Shown: in pieces, positions 1 through 8,940 of the stretch
Position numbering within the stretch: the first letter of the stretch is position 1
How the letters are laid out: each line of letters opens with the position of its first letter
Position numbers and translations under genes: made by a program
Assembly: GCA_024742485.1 (NCBI GenBank)
Contig: JANSYK010000002.1
Span: 558,001-622,000 of the forward strand
Direction: 5' to 3'
DNA: 64,000 bases
Source: Alphaproteobacteria bacterium
GTDB taxonomy: Bacteria > Pseudomonadota > Alphaproteobacteria > Rhizobiales > Rhizobiaceae
The notes under the pieces: model-generated
The model's database searches: none
Told to the model about the DNA's origin: nothing
The model's input: only the letters and a program-made list of their open reading frames with translations

Positions 1-282
1 ATGGACGCGGAAGAAGCGGAACGCGCAGGTCTGGTTGCCCGGGTCGTTCCACTCGCCGACTTGCTGGAGACGGCGCTGGAAGCCGCTGGCAAGATCGCAG
101 CCTATTCCATGCCGTCTGTCCTGATGACGAAGGAAACGGTCAATCGCGCCTTCGAAACGACCCTGTCGGAAGGCATTCGATTTGAGCGGCGCGTGTTCCA
201 TTCGCTTTTTGCCACGGACGATCAGAAAGAGGGCATGGCGGCCTTTGCCGATAAACGCAAAGCCCAGTTCAAGAACCGTTGA
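1..282 (+). CDS. Enoyl-CoA hydratase/isomerase, C-terminal part (5' end outside window)
   Basis: This is the last 93 residues of a crotonase-superfamily protein; the family is usually about 260 residues, so the gene starts before the window and the first ATG is probably internal. The visible part has the typical end of enoyl-CoA hydratases: an [15 protein letters not shown] segment, the helix [14 protein letters not shown], and the final F-H[15 protein letters not shown] stretch that packs against the neighbouring subunit. Family members hydrate 2-trans-enoyl-CoA in fatty-acid beta-oxidation. An enoyl-CoA hydratase gene next to rpsT and dnaA is common in Rhizobiales. The rpsT promoter overlaps its stop codon. 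Confidence 0.88.
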   Translation: MDAEEAERAGLVARVVPLADLLETALEAAGKIAAYSMPSVLMTKETVNRAFETTLSEGIRFERRVFHSLFATDDQKEGMAAFADKRKAQFKNR

Positions 283-307
283 CGACACCGCGCTTTCCGG
301 CTATATG
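279..307 (+). promoter_or_regulatory. Probable sigma-70-type promoter of rpsT
   Basis: TTGACG at 279-284 and TATATG at 302-307 are separated by exactly 17 bases. The -35 box overlaps the stop codon of the enoyl-CoA hydratase gene, and rpsT starts about 120 bases downstream. This was recognised by eye from the consensus; no transcript data are available. Confidence 0.5.
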
Positions 308-431
308 CCCCGCACGGATTTGGTGGTCTTGATGGCCGCCACATTTTTTTCAGCTCCCGCAACAGGACAAACGGGCCGACGAGCCCAACGCGCAGACGTG
401 GAGCGACGCCAGATTTTGAAGAGAGAAACGG

Positions 432-698
432 ATGGCCAATACAACTTCAGCGAAAAAGGCGACACGCAAGATCGCCCGACGGACGGAAGTGAACAAAAAT
501 CGCCGCTCGCGTGTTCGCGGTTTTGTGCGCAAAGTTGAGGAAGCGATCGCGTCGGGTGATCAGGCCGCCGCGGCTGCCGCACTGAAAGCCGCGCAGCCCG
601 AACTGATGCGCGCAGCCACAAAAGGTGTGGTTCATCGCAACACTGCATCGCGAAAAGTGTCGCGGTTGGCGAAGCGCGTAAAAGCAATCACCGCCTAA
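432..698 (+). CDS. rpsT: 30S ribosomal protein S20
   Basis: The product is 88 residues, the normal size for bacterial S20, which binds 16S rRNA and supports assembly of the small subunit. The protein is rich in Lys, Arg and Ala. It begins [18 protein letters not shown] and ends in the conserved basic helix [19 protein letters not shown], as other alphaproteobacterial S20 proteins do. A purine-rich stretch (GAAGAGAG) lies a few bases before the ATG. It has its own promoter at 279-307 and a hairpin terminator at 728-749, so it is probably transcribed alone. dnaA follows after a long non-coding gap. Confidence 0.97.
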   Translation: MANTTSAKKATRKIARRTEVNKNRRSRVRGFVRKVEEAIASGDQAAAAAALKAAQPELMRAATKGVVHRNTASRKVSRLAKRVKAITA

Positions 699-727
699 TT
701 GCAATAATTTAGCAGAATTTCGACGAG

Positions 728-749
728 CCTGGCGTGTCGCCGGGCTTTT
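728..749 (+). terminator. Rho-independent terminator after rpsT
   Basis: GCCTGGCG and CGCCGGGC form an 8-bp stem (one G-T pair) around a TGT loop, followed directly by TTTT. It lies 30 bases after the rpsT stop codon. Confidence 0.75.
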
Positions 750-1466
750 CTGATTCAGTACAATTGCCTGTAACAACTCTGTCACAAACTGTTAATGCCG
801 GATTCTGAAAAAACAAGAAAAATACATTCAAAACAATAGTTTGCGGGAGGTCGAAAATTGTTCAACAGGACCCGTCAGGTCTCGTGGCCCCGATAACGAG
901 TCAAGTTGTTTTTTCTTTTTTTTTTGGGAGCGGCTTAGGCAAAGCGCCCTTCATTAAAAAAGCCGTTGAATCCAAATGCGTTACGGCCATGGCCGCAGTC
1001 CAGGCACCGTAAGTCCGGCGTGACCACTGCCCGACAGTCTCAATTTCTTCGCCCGATACGCCTTGACCGGAACCCGCACAAACTGCCTTAATGCGCCTGC
1101 TTGGAGGTCGCAGACAGCAAGTTTGTATTGCATTTGATGGTGTCGGTTTTTTTGGCGGATACCACGTTGTTTTCATCCTTCAGGCGGTGCCCGTTTTCTA
1201 CGGCACACTATCAGCTAAAACCCTTGGTTGCGATCCGGGTTGGCTCCCGGGCGTGGGGACATTTGTGCGCCGATTTGGATGGTCGGCGTCTTTTCTGGGG
1301 GCAAAACCATGACGGGCGCCGCAGCGCTTGTCAGGTCGATCGGCACTGCGGGTGGACTACAAAGGAGGAGGCGTCGTCGCTGGCTTGCGGCGGTATTTCA
1401 AAGCAGATCGAATACTTCGGCCATTTGGGCCGGCAATAAATTGTGAACTTCAGGGGAAAGCCGAAA
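750..1466. other. Long non-coding gap between rpsT and dnaA (dnaA leader/promoter region)
   Basis: I see no convincing gene in about 700 bases. The open frames here have no recognisable family and composition unlike the neighbours. Visible are three GANTC sites (752-756, 801-805, 968-972), the CcrM methylation sequence of alphaproteobacteria, and a T-rich tract at about 906-926. No clear TTATCCACA DnaA box was seen. The dnaA promoter must lie here, but I cannot place it. Confidence 0.5.
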
Positions 1467-1577
1467 ATGCAGGGTTTGTCAGCAGGGCATTTGCATGCCG
1501 ATCGACGAAAGACGAAACGTGACACACCCAGTCAGAACAAAACGGCGGACCCAATAAAAGCGGCGGGGAATTCAGAA

Positions 1578-3017
1578 ATGTCACACAATGCACTCTTTGG
1601 CCGGGTACAGACCCGACTGAAGGCACAGGTCGGTCCGGATGTCTTTGCAAGCTGGTTCGGCCGATTGAAACTGGATACGGTTTCCAAAAGCATCGTGCGG
1701 CTCTCGGTCCCCACCACATTTTTGCGATCCTGGATCAACAACCGCTACCTGGATCTTCTGACCCAGCTGTTCAAAGAAGAAGACTCCGATATTTTGCGGG
1801 TCGAGATTGTTGTTCGCTCCGCAACGCGCGGCAACCGCCTGATCCAGTCCTCCGAATTTTCCGATGCCGAACCTGCCCCGAAGTCCGGTCAGCCCCAGGC
1901 ACAGCTGCCTGGATTGCCACATTCGGTCGCCAAGGCGCGAAAACCGGCTGCCCGTCCGGCCGACACCAGCTCCGTCAGCGGATCCCCGCTTGATCCGCGA
2001 TACTCTTTCAATGCCTTCGTCGAAGGGTCGTCCAACCGTGTTGCGCTTGCCGCAGCGAAAACGATTGCCGAAGCCGGAAGCAGCGCCGTCCGTTTCAATC
2101 CGCTGTTCGTTCACTCCAATGTCGGCCTCGGCAAGACGCATCTGCTCCAGGCCGTCGCACTGGCGGCCACCCAGAGCGAGCGCAAGCCGCGCGTGGTTTA
2201 TCTGACGGCTGAATACTTCATGTGGCGTTTTGCCACCGCGATCCGCGACAATGATGCGCTGTCCTTCAAGGAATCCCTGCGCAATATTGACCTGCTGGTC
2301 ATCGACGACATGCAGTTTTTGCAGGGCAAGTCGATCCAGCATGAATTTTGCCACCTGCTGAATATGTTGCTCGATTCGGCCCGACAGGTTGTCGTTGCGG
2401 CGGACCGCGCCCCCTGGGAACTGGAATCGCTGGACGCCCGCGTCCGGTCCAGGCTCCAGGGCGGTGTCGCCATCGAGATCGAGGCGCCCGACTATGAAAT
2501 GCGCCTCGAAATCCTCAAGCGGCGGCTGGCCGTTGCCCAGCAGGAAGATACCTCGATCGACATTCCGGACGACATTCTCGTCCATGTCGCCAAGCACATC
2601 ACATCCAGCGGGCGGGAGCTGGAGGGCGCTTTCAACCAGCTCTTGTTCCGCCGGTCTTTCGAACCATCCCTGTCGATCGACCGGGTCGACGAACTTCTGG
2701 GCCATCTGGTCAATGCCGGTGAACCCAAACGTGTACGCATCGAGGATATCCAGCGTGTGGTGTCGCGACACTACAATGTGTCTCGCCAGGAGATGGTTTC
2801 CAACCGTCGCACACGCACGATCGTCAAGCCGCGGCAAATCGCCATGTTCCTGGCTAAGACCATGACACCGCGGTCCTTCCCGGAAATCGGCCGACGGTTT
2901 GGCGGCCGCGATCACACGACCGTGCTGCATGCGGTACGCAAGATCGAAAATCTTCTCGATGAAGACACCAAGCTCGCCCATGAGGTTGAGCTGCTTCGCC
3001 GGTTAATCAGCGAGTAG
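1578..3017 (+). CDS. dnaA: Chromosomal replication initiator protein DnaA
   Basis: DnaA binds DnaA boxes at oriC, oligomerises with ATP and opens the origin. From the chosen ATG the protein has 479 residues. Domain I begins at once ([25 protein letters not shown]), then comes a variable linker. The AAA+ core follows, with Walker A GLGKT at about 183-187 and Walker B LLVIDD at about 238-243. The C-terminal DNA-binding domain carries the signature [11 protein letters not shown] near 442. The start is uncertain. GGGGA lies 7 bases before ATG 1578, but in-frame ATG 1467 (AGGGGA 9 bases upstream) and GTG 1443 would add 37 or 45 residues, and rhizobial DnaA proteins can have N-terminal extensions. 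The gene follows rpsT and precedes dnaN. Confidence 0.96.
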   Translation: MSHNALFGRVQTRLKAQVGPDVFASWFGRLKLDTVSKSIVRLSVPTTFLRSWINNRYLDLLTQLFKEEDSDILRVEIVVRSATRGNRLIQSSEFSDAEPAPKSGQPQAQLPGLPHSVAKARKPAARPADTSSVSGSPLDPRYSFNAFVEGSSNRVALAAAKTIAEAGSSAVRFNPLFVHSNVGLGKTHLLQAVALAATQSERKPRVVYLTAEYFMWRFATAIRDNDALSFKESLRNIDLLVIDDMQFLQGKSIQHEFCHLLNMLLDSARQVVVAADRAPWELESLDARVRSRLQGGVAIEIEAPDYEMRLEILKRRLAVAQQEDTSIDIPDDILVHVAKHITSSGRELEGAFNQLLFRRSFEPSLSIDRVDELLGHLVNAGEPKRVRIEDIQRVVSRHYNVSRQEMVSNRRTRTIVKPRQIAMFLAKTMTPRSFPEIGRRFGGRDHTTVLHAVRKIENLLDEDTKLAHEVELLRRLISE

Positions 3018-3052
3018 CGCCTCACGCGCCGTCTGGCTTGGCACGGAGTTGA

Positions 3053-3083
3053 CCCGCGACCCATCCTGTCTTCTGGTCGCGGG
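3053..3083 (+). terminator. Strong hairpin after dnaA (possible terminator or processing site)
   Basis: CCCGCGACC (3053-3061) and GGTCGCGGG (3075-3083) form a perfect 9-bp stem 35 bases after the dnaA stop. No T-run follows, so it is not a classical intrinsic terminator. It may act as an mRNA 3' stabiliser or a Rho-dependent end. Confidence 0.4.
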
Positions 3084-3090
3084 ATGGTCG

Positions 3091-3099
3091 TTATCCCCA
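3091..3099 (+). promoter_or_regulatory. DnaA-box-like site between dnaA and dnaN
   Basis: TTATCCCCA differs at one position from the DnaA box TTATCCACA. It is a single site, so it may be chance. If real, it could link dnaN expression to DnaA. Confidence 0.25.
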
Positions 3100-3299
3100 G
3101 AAAGAGCAGCTTGCCGGTCCCTACCGCATGGCAGGCTCTTGCTTAACGGCAGGTAAATCTGTCATTTTGCTTGTCCCGCCCCCGATGTCCCGGTAAATCC
3201 GGGGCAGGCGAGTCGTCGCGGGACTCCAAGCCTGTCGCCGGGAACCCACAGTCACTTCGGCCATCAGGATTTGCAAACAGGAATTCGGTGTAAAAATCC

Positions 3300-4418
3300 A
3301 TGCGTGTGACAATTGAGCGTTCCAATCTTCTGAAGTCCCTGAACCACGTGCATCGTGTGGTCGAACGGCGCAATACGATCCCGATCCTGTCGAATGTGCT
3401 GCTGAAGGCCGATGGAGCCACCCTAGATATGAAGGCGACGGACCTGGACCTTGAGGTGACGGAGGCCACAGCAGCCAATGTCGAACAGGCCGGGTCGACG
3501 ACCGTCCCGGCTCACCTGCTTTACGATATCGTGCGCAAATTGCCTGATGGCGCCGAGGTTCTGTTGGCCGTCGAACCGGACAGTGGCACCATGACGGTGG
3601 CTTCGGGTCGCTCGAAATTTTCACTGCAATGCCTGCCGGAATCCGATTTTCCCGATCTGACGGCCGGCGAATTCAGCCACACATTCCGATTGCAGTCGAC
3701 CGATCTGAAGATGCTCATTCACCGAACGCAGTTTGCCATCTCGACCGAGGAGACACGTTACTACCTCAACGGGATCTTCATGCACACGATCGAAGATGAG
3801 GGGTCACTCAAACTGCGCGCCGTGGCAACCGACGGTCACCGGCTTGCCCGGGCCGATATCGATGCACCGTCCGGATCGGAAGGCATGCCCGGTTTGATCA
3901 TCCCGCGTAAGACCGTTGGTGAACTGCAGAAGCTGGTTGATGATCCCGATGTTGCGGTCACGGTTGAGCTGTCGGAGGCCAAGATTCGCTTCACGATCGG
4001 CGGCGTCCTGCTGACATCCAAACTGATCGACGGCACGTTTCCCGACTATCAGCGCGTTATTCCCTCTGGCAATGACAAGGAACTGAAGATCGAGTGCGCG
4101 CCGTTCGCGGCTGCGGTTGACCGGGTTTCAACCATCTCGTCCGAGCGGGGGCGCGCCGTCAAACTGGCGCTGTCGGATGGCCTGTTGACCCTGACGGTCA
4201 ATAATCCGGACAGCGGGAGCGCCACGGAAGAGCTGGCCGTCGGCTATGAAAACGAAACCCTAGAAATTGGTTTCAATGCCAAATACCTGCTGGACATAAC
4301 CGGCCAGTTGAGCGGCCCAGAGGCGGTGTTCATGCTGGCTGATCCCGGATCGCCAACCGTTGTCCGCGATGATGCCGAAAGAGACGCGCTCTATGTTCTG
4401 ATGCCCATGCGCGTCTGA
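3300..4418 (+). CDS. dnaN: DNA polymerase III beta subunit (sliding clamp)
   Basis: The product is 372 residues, the standard length for the ring-shaped dimer that tethers DNA polymerase III and other enzymes to DNA. It starts MRVTIERSNLLKSLNHVHRVVERRNTIPILSNVLL and ends in the family's typical short tail YVLMPMRV, which closes the hydrophobic binding cleft. Three repeated domains of about 120 residues fit the length. The ATG at 3300 has only a weak ribosome binding site. The gene lies 282 bases after dnaA, so it may have its own promoter in that gap; recF follows after 18 bases, giving the classical dnaA-dnaN-recF order. Confidence 0.98.
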   Translation: MRVTIERSNLLKSLNHVHRVVERRNTIPILSNVLLKADGATLDMKATDLDLEVTEATAANVEQAGSTTVPAHLLYDIVRKLPDGAEVLLAVEPDSGTMTVASGRSKFSLQCLPESDFPDLTAGEFSHTFRLQSTDLKMLIHRTQFAISTEETRYYLNGIFMHTIEDEGSLKLRAVATDGHRLARADIDAPSGSEGMPGLIIPRKTVGELQKLVDDPDVAVTVELSEAKIRFTIGGVLLTSKLIDGTFPDYQRVIPSGNDKELKIECAPFAAAVDRVSTISSERGRAVKLALSDGLLTLTVNNPDSGSATEELAVGYENETLEIGFNAKYLLDITGQLSGPEAVFMLADPGSPTVVRDDAERDALYVLMPMRV

Positions 4419-4436
4419 TGCCATGCGGACCAGACC

Positions 4437-5576
4437 GTGAGCACGGGAAACGGCATCCATCTGACCCGTCTCAAACTGACGGATTTTCGCAATTACGAAC
4501 AGCTCTCGCTTGATCTGGACCCGCGCCATGTGGTGCTGACCGGAGAAAACGGCGCTGGAAAGACAAATCTTCTGGAAGCTGTTTCCTTTCTTTCGCCGGG
4601 GCGCGGATTGCGCAGGGCAACCTATGGAGATGTCGGCCGTGTCGGCAGCGAAGCGGGTTTCACCATCTTCGCTGCATTGCAGGGCATGGCCGGCCCGGTC
4701 GAAATCGGCACGGCGGCCGGTGAAGCCGTGGTCAATGGCGGCACCGGTCGAAAACTCAGGATCAATGGCGCCAATGCACGTTCTGCCGACGATCTGCTTG
4801 ACCATTTGCGGCTCGTCTGGCTGACACCCTCCATGGATGGCCTGTTTTCGGGCCCGGCGTCCGACCGGCGTCGTTTTCTGGACCGGCAAGTGTTGGCAAT
4901 CGATCCGGGTCATGGGCGCCGGGTCCTCGATTATGAACGGGCCATGCGCAGTCGAAACCGGCTGCTCGGCGAAGGCCGTACGGATCCGGCATGGCTTGAC
5001 GGCATTGAAATGCAGATGGCCGAGCTGGGCACCGCAATCGCTCTTGCGCGCGGCGAATTGGTGGCCATGCTGGCAAACCTCATCGAGAGTGGCCAGCAGG
5101 ACGGGCCGTTTCCGCATGCCGGGATTGCCATTGAGGATTTTCTGTCGGACCTGACCGGCGATACGGCCGCGGCGCAGGAGGAAGCTTTCGCCGAATTGCT
5201 GCGGGAAACCCGTCACCGTGACGCGGCTGCCGGACGAACATTGACGGGGCCGCACCGTTCGGACCTGCTGATCCGTCACATTGCCAAGGACATGGAGGCC
5301 GCCCGTTGCTCCACCGGAGAACAGAAGGCCCTGCTGGTCGGTCTTGTACTGGCCCATGCCAGGCTGACGGGAACGATCTGTGGCTTCGCGCCAATCATGC
5401 TGCTGGACGAAATAGCCGCGCATCTGGACGAGGGCCGGCGGGCGGCGCTTTTCGATCTGGTGGACGGCCTCGGCGGCCAGGCCTTCATGACCGGTACGGA
5501 CGCCCATATGTTTGCGGCTCTGGGTGATCGGGCACAGCATTTTCGGGTTGATGCGGGCAATGTCGAATTGACCTGA
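4437..5576 (+). CDS. recF: DNA replication and repair protein RecF
   Basis: RecF is an SMC-like ATPase that helps load RecA at gaps with RecO and RecR. The 379-residue product starts with GTG. It has the N-terminal motif LTRLKLTDFRNY, Walker A GENGAGKTN at residues 36-44, an ABC-type signature around STGEQKALL near 287, and Walker B MLLDEIAAHLD near 320. These are arranged as in other RecF proteins. It lies 18 bases after dnaN and is probably co-transcribed with it. The MoeB-like gene follows in the same direction after about 30 bases. Confidence 0.96.
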   Translation: MSTGNGIHLTRLKLTDFRNYEQLSLDLDPRHVVLTGENGAGKTNLLEAVSFLSPGRGLRRATYGDVGRVGSEAGFTIFAALQGMAGPVEIGTAAGEAVVNGGTGRKLRINGANARSADDLLDHLRLVWLTPSMDGLFSGPASDRRRFLDRQVLAIDPGHGRRVLDYERAMRSRNRLLGEGRTDPAWLDGIEMQMAELGTAIALARGELVAMLANLIESGQQDGPFPHAGIAIEDFLSDLTGDTAAAQEEAFAELLRETRHRDAAAGRTLTGPHRSDLLIRHIAKDMEAARCSTGEQKALLVGLVLAHARLTGTICGFAPIMLLDEIAAHLDEGRRAALFDLVDGLGGQAFMTGTDAHMFAALGDRAQHFRVDAGNVELT

Positions 5577-5607
5577 TTTCAGGCCCCATTGCTGATAAGG
5601 AATGTCC

Positions 5608-6354
5608 ATGAACACACCGGTCCTTTCTGCATCTGAATTGCAGCGTTATGCCCGCCACATCGTGCTGCCGGAAATCGGCGGCCCCGGCCAGCAGGCGTTG
5701 AAAAAGGCGCGCGTGCTGGTGATCGGCGCCGGTGGCCTTGGGTCGCCGGTGCTGCAATATCTGGCGGCTGCGGGCGTCGGCACGCTGGGGATCATCGATG
5801 ACGATATCGTTTCATTGTCCAATCTGCAGCGCCAGATCATCCACACCACAGCGTCGGTCGGCACGCCCAAAACGAAAAGCGCCGAAGATTCCATCATTGC
5901 CATCAATCCGCATGTTGTCGTTGAAACCCATGCGGTCAGGATGACCGCGGACAACGCCGCCGCTCTGATCGGACACTATGATGTGGTGGTCGATGGCTCG
6001 GACAATTTCTCCACCCGCTATCTGGCCGCAGATATGTGCGCAGCGGCCAAGATACCCTTGGTTTCGGCTGCGGTGGGGCGGTTCGATGGTTCTCTCACCG
6101 TGCTCAAACCCTATGAGCGTGACGCTGACGGCAAGGCCAATCCATCCTATCGCGACTTGTTTCCGGCACCGCCACCTGACGGCCTCGTGCCGAGCTGCGC
6201 GGAAGCCGGGATCATCGGAGCATTGACCGGCATTCTGGGCACGCTTCAGGCGATGGAAGTGATCAAGCTCGTCTGCGGCATCGGCGAGCCGCTGGTCGGC
6301 CGTCTGCTGCTCTATGATGCCCTGGCGGCCCGGTTCGAAACGATCCGCTACTGA
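5608..6354 (+). CDS. MoeB/ThiF-family adenylyltransferase lacking the usual zinc cysteines
   Basis: This family adenylates the C-terminal glycine of ubiquitin-like sulfur carriers such as MoaD and ThiS. The 248-residue protein has the nucleotide-binding loop GAGGLGS (40-45), DDDIVSLSNLQRQIIH with the conserved Asp and Arg, and Cys197 in PSCAEAG at the position of the conserved catalytic cysteine. In E. coli MoeB and ThiF two CxxC pairs bind zinc; here the first is S180-YRD183 and no second pair is visible. The ATG at 5608 is preferred over 5602 because AAGG lies 7 bases before it. MoeB versus ThiF cannot be decided from sequence alone, so no symbol is given. It converges with the next gene, with only 2 bases between the stops. 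Confidence 0.85.
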   Translation: MNTPVLSASELQRYARHIVLPEIGGPGQQALKKARVLVIGAGGLGSPVLQYLAAAGVGTLGIIDDDIVSLSNLQRQIIHTTASVGTPKTKSAEDSIIAINPHVVVETHAVRMTADNAAALIGHYDVVVDGSDNFSTRYLAADMCAAAKIPLVSAAVGRFDGSLTVLKPYERDADGKANPSYRDLFPAPPPDGLVPSCAEAGIIGALTGILGTLQAMEVIKLVCGIGEPLVGRLLLYDALAARFETIRY

Positions 6355-6356
6355 AT

Positions 6357-7358
6357 TTACGTTTGGCCCGGCAGGACGCGGTCAGGTGGCCGGTGACCAT
6401 CGAACAGGGCGCGAATATTGATGATCACCTTTTCGCCCATGTCGATCCGACCTTCGATCGTCGCCGATCCCATATGCGGCAGGATCACCACCTTGCCGGC
6501 ATTGGCCAGCTTGACGAGTTTCGGATTGACCGCCGGCTCGTGCTCGAAAACATCCAGTCCCGCGCCAGCCAGTTTCCCATCCTGGAGGTTCTTGATAAGC
6601 GCCGCCTCGTCGATAATGCCGCCGCGCGCCGTGTTGACGATATAGGCTTCGCTGCGCAACAGTGACAACCGCCGCGCCGAGAGCAGATGAAACGTCGCCG
6701 GTGTCGACGGACAATTGACCGAAACGATATCGACCCGCGCCAGCATCTGATCGAGGCTGTCCCAATAGGTCGCTTCCAGCGCTTCTTCCGTGCCCGCATC
6801 GACCCTGTTGCGGTTGTGATAGTGGATCGACAATCCGAAGGCCCGGGCACGGCGTGCGACGGCAGTGCCGATGCGCCCCATGCCGACAATGCCCAGGCGC
6901 TTGCCCCAGATCCGGTGACCGAGCATCCATGTGGGCGACCAGCCGTTCCACTGTCCGTCATCTGTCAGGACCTTGGCGCCTTCCGTCAATCGGCGCGGCA
7001 CGGCCAGGATCAGCGCCATTGTCATGTCGGCCGTGTCTTCACTGAGTACATTGGGCGTATTGGTCACGGCTATACCCTTTCGGGCTGCCGCGTCGACGTC
7101 GATATTGTCCGTCCCGTTGCCGAAATTTGCGATCAGCTTGAGATTGTCCCCCGCCTGTTCGATCATTGCCGCATCAATGTTGTCGGTCACCGTGGGAACC
7201 AGCACATCGACCATTTGCATGGCCGCCACCAGTTCAGGTTGCGTGCGCGGCGTGTCTTCGATGTTCAGCTCCGCTTCAAACAGCTCGCGCATCCGCGTCT
7301 CGACGGATTCAGGCAGTTTTCGGGTGATGAAGACCTTCGGTTTTTTCCTGTTCGGCAT
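6357..7358 (-). CDS. D-isomer-specific 2-hydroxyacid dehydrogenase (glyoxylate/hydroxypyruvate reductase-like)
   Basis: The product is 333 residues, typical for NAD(P)H-dependent D-2-hydroxyacid dehydrogenases. The Rossmann motif GIVGMGRIG lies near residue 155. The conserved arginine is in NTARGGIIDE, a glutamate follows in FEHEPAVNP, and the catalytic histidine is in ILPHMGSAT. NFGNGTDNIDVDAAARKGIAVTNTP is typical of the glyoxylate reductase (GyaR) branch. Likely substrates are glyoxylate or hydroxypyruvate, but specificity cannot be fixed from sequence. The gene stands alone on the minus strand, convergent with the MoeB-like gene and divergent from the SH3-domain gene. Confidence 0.92.
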   Translation of the reverse strand: MPNRKKPKVFITRKLPESVETRMRELFEAELNIEDTPRTQPELVAAMQMVDVLVPTVTDNIDAAMIEQAGDNLKLIANFGNGTDNIDVDAAARKGIAVTNTPNVLSEDTADMTMALILAVPRRLTEGAKVLTDDGQWNGWSPTWMLGHRIWGKRLGIVGMGRIGTAVARRARAFGLSIHYHNRNRVDAGTEEALEATYWDSLDQMLARVDIVSVNCPSTPATFHLLSARRLSLLRSEAYIVNTARGGIIDEAALIKNLQDGKLAGAGLDVFEHEPAVNPKLVKLANAGKVVILPHMGSATIEGRIDMGEKVIINIRALFDGHRPPDRVLPGQT

Positions 7359-7555
7359 TTCCTCAATCGGCCCCTTGTTGAGAGCTCTTTAACCAAGTTG
7401 TGCAATTCTGCGACCATTCCTAAGCCCGATGCACACCGGATGGTTCTACCAGACGATTGCACGATGACAAAGAGAACTCGTGCGGGCCGAGGGCGAAAGG
7501 TTTTGATTGTCCGGCCGGCACAGTTACACACATGCCGCACCGAGGGGTGAACAGG

Positions 7556-8116
7556 ATGAAGGCAGATTTGAACGCCAGACCCGTCACGAAATCATTGCTG
7601 ACCGCGATCGCCGCGGTGATTGTTACGGTCAGCACCATCGGCATGGTGCCGCCCGCCCATTCCCAATCCGCGAAGGGTGCAAGCGGGCTTCCGCTGCCGC
7701 GTTTCGTCAGTCTCAAGGCGCGGCGCGTCAATCTGCGGATCGGACCCAGCCGCGACTATGCGGTTGAATGGCTGTACACACGGTCCGGCATTCCCATGGA
7801 AATCATCCAGGAATATGATCACTGGCGCAGGGTTCGTGATCTCGACGGTACGGAAGGCTGGATTCACAAATCACTTCTGACCGGCGAACGCACGGCTGCC
7901 GTCGCACCCTGGAAACGCGGCATTGAAAATGTCTATGTTGAGCTTCGTGCCCGACCGCACAAGAGCGGCAAGCTGCTTGCCAGGCTCGAACCCGGCGTGA
8001 TCGTCAAGATACAGGAATGCAATGGCCAGTGGTGTGAGGCAGAAATCAGCGATGCCAAAGGCTGGTTGGCGCAGGATGAGATATGGGGCGCCTATCCCGG
8101 TGAAGCCTTCCGGTAG
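7556..8116 (+). CDS. Secreted protein with two bacterial SH3 domains
   Basis: The 186-residue product starts with a signal peptide (basic start, then hydrophobic LLTAIAAVIVTVSTIGMV, cleavage probably after AHS). Two SH3-like repeats follow. The first is around residues 45-100 (RRVNLRIGPSRDYAVEWLYTR, then WRRVRDLDGTEGWIHKSLL). The second is around 110-180 (VELRARPHKSGKLLARLEPG, then CNGQWCEAEISDAKGWLAQDEIWG). Bacterial SH3 domains of this kind usually bind cell-wall peptides or act in envelope proteins; the exact role is unknown. I chose ATG 7556 because AGGGG lies upstream and the signal peptide begins there; an in-frame ATG at 7464 or earlier would place a non-signal extension in front. Confidence 0.85.
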   Translation: MKADLNARPVTKSLLTAIAAVIVTVSTIGMVPPAHSQSAKGASGLPLPRFVSLKARRVNLRIGPSRDYAVEWLYTRSGIPMEIIQEYDHWRRVRDLDGTEGWIHKSLLTGERTAAVAPWKRGIENVYVELRARPHKSGKLLARLEPGVIVKIQECNGQWCEAEISDAKGWLAQDEIWGAYPGEAFR

Positions 8117-8225
8117 TCCTGGGCAAGGATGGCCGCATCAAAATTTGCTTGGCTTGGCAAAGCCTATCAACAGCCAATAACGCCGCAAATATATACATTC
8201 CGTCCAGGATTCGTATCTTTCTGTT

Positions 8226-8813
8226 ATGACAGAAAGATCTGAACGCACTGATGATTCTGCCAGTTTCGCCGGCAGCGGTCCGATGCCGGAGGCGGTGGAA
8301 ACATTCATCCTTCAATGGGGCAACCTCGCAGGCCAATGGGGCGTTAATCGCTCAATCGGTCAGATCCATGCCTTCCTCTATCTGGCCGAACAACCGGTCA
8401 CGGCCGAATACATTGCCGCCAGCCTTGGAATGGCCCGCTCCAATGTCTCGAACTCGATCAAGGAGCTTCTGGGTTGGCGCCTCATTCACCGCGTGCCCAT
8501 GCGTCATGATCGCCGAGAGCACTTCGCTGCGGAGACCGATATTTGGGAAATTGCCGCCCGGATCGCTGACGGCCGAAAAGCGCGTGAAATCGACCCGGCA
8601 CTTTCCACCCTGCGCGACTGTGTCAGTCAGGCTGACGGCGATCCGGACATTGCCCCGGCCACCCGTCAACGCCTGCGTGACATGATGGAATTCACCGACG
8701 CCGTCGATCAATGGTATGTCCAGATGTTGTCCGTTCCCAAACCCAAGCGGGAACTGATGCTGAAGCTCGGTGCGAAAATCGCATCCCTGATCCCCGGCTC
8801 CAGGGCGGGCTGA
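8226..8813 (+). CDS. GbsR/MarR-family transcriptional regulator
   Basis: The product is 195 residues. The region 35-100 is a winged helix-turn-helix: GQIHAFLYLAEQPVTAEYIAASLGMARSNVSNSIKELLGWRLIHRVPMRHDRREHFAAETD. This fits the GbsR branch of MarR-like regulators, where the QIHAxLYLS-type helix and the wing with a DRREHF motif are typical. The C-terminal half is helical and probably dimerises. GbsR-type proteins include choline-sensing repressors, but no choline or glycine betaine gene lies nearby, so its ligand and targets are unknown. It is followed by an unrelated secreted-protein gene in the same direction. Confidence 0.82.
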   Translation: MTERSERTDDSASFAGSGPMPEAVETFILQWGNLAGQWGVNRSIGQIHAFLYLAEQPVTAEYIAASLGMARSNVSNSIKELLGWRLIHRVPMRHDRREHFAAETDIWEIAARIADGRKAREIDPALSTLRDCVSQADGDPDIAPATRQRLRDMMEFTDAVDQWYVQMLSVPKPKRELMLKLGAKIASLIPGSRAG

Positions 8814-8940
8814 ACCGGATAGCCGCGACGGTGGCTGGGTTCGCAATTCGACAATGACCGCATATCTTGTATAGTTTTGTTGCGCTGCATCGGGCGCATT
8901 GATCAGGCCGAAACCGGTCAAGTCAAATGGGGATCCGGGT

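Noticed and set aside
901-1176. 91-codon minus-strand frame in the rpsT-dnaA gap
   Set aside because: It is rich in Lys, Thr and Pro without domain or ribosome binding site. Its end lies in a T-rich tract that makes a KKKEK tail.
1581-2981. Long antisense open frame opposite dnaA (466 codons)
   Set aside because: It is a shadow of the high GC at codon position 3 in dnaA. It has no recognisable domain or ribosome binding site.
4260-5615. Long antisense open frame opposite recF (451 codons)
   Set aside because: Same reason: it mirrors recF, crosses gene borders and has no family resemblance.
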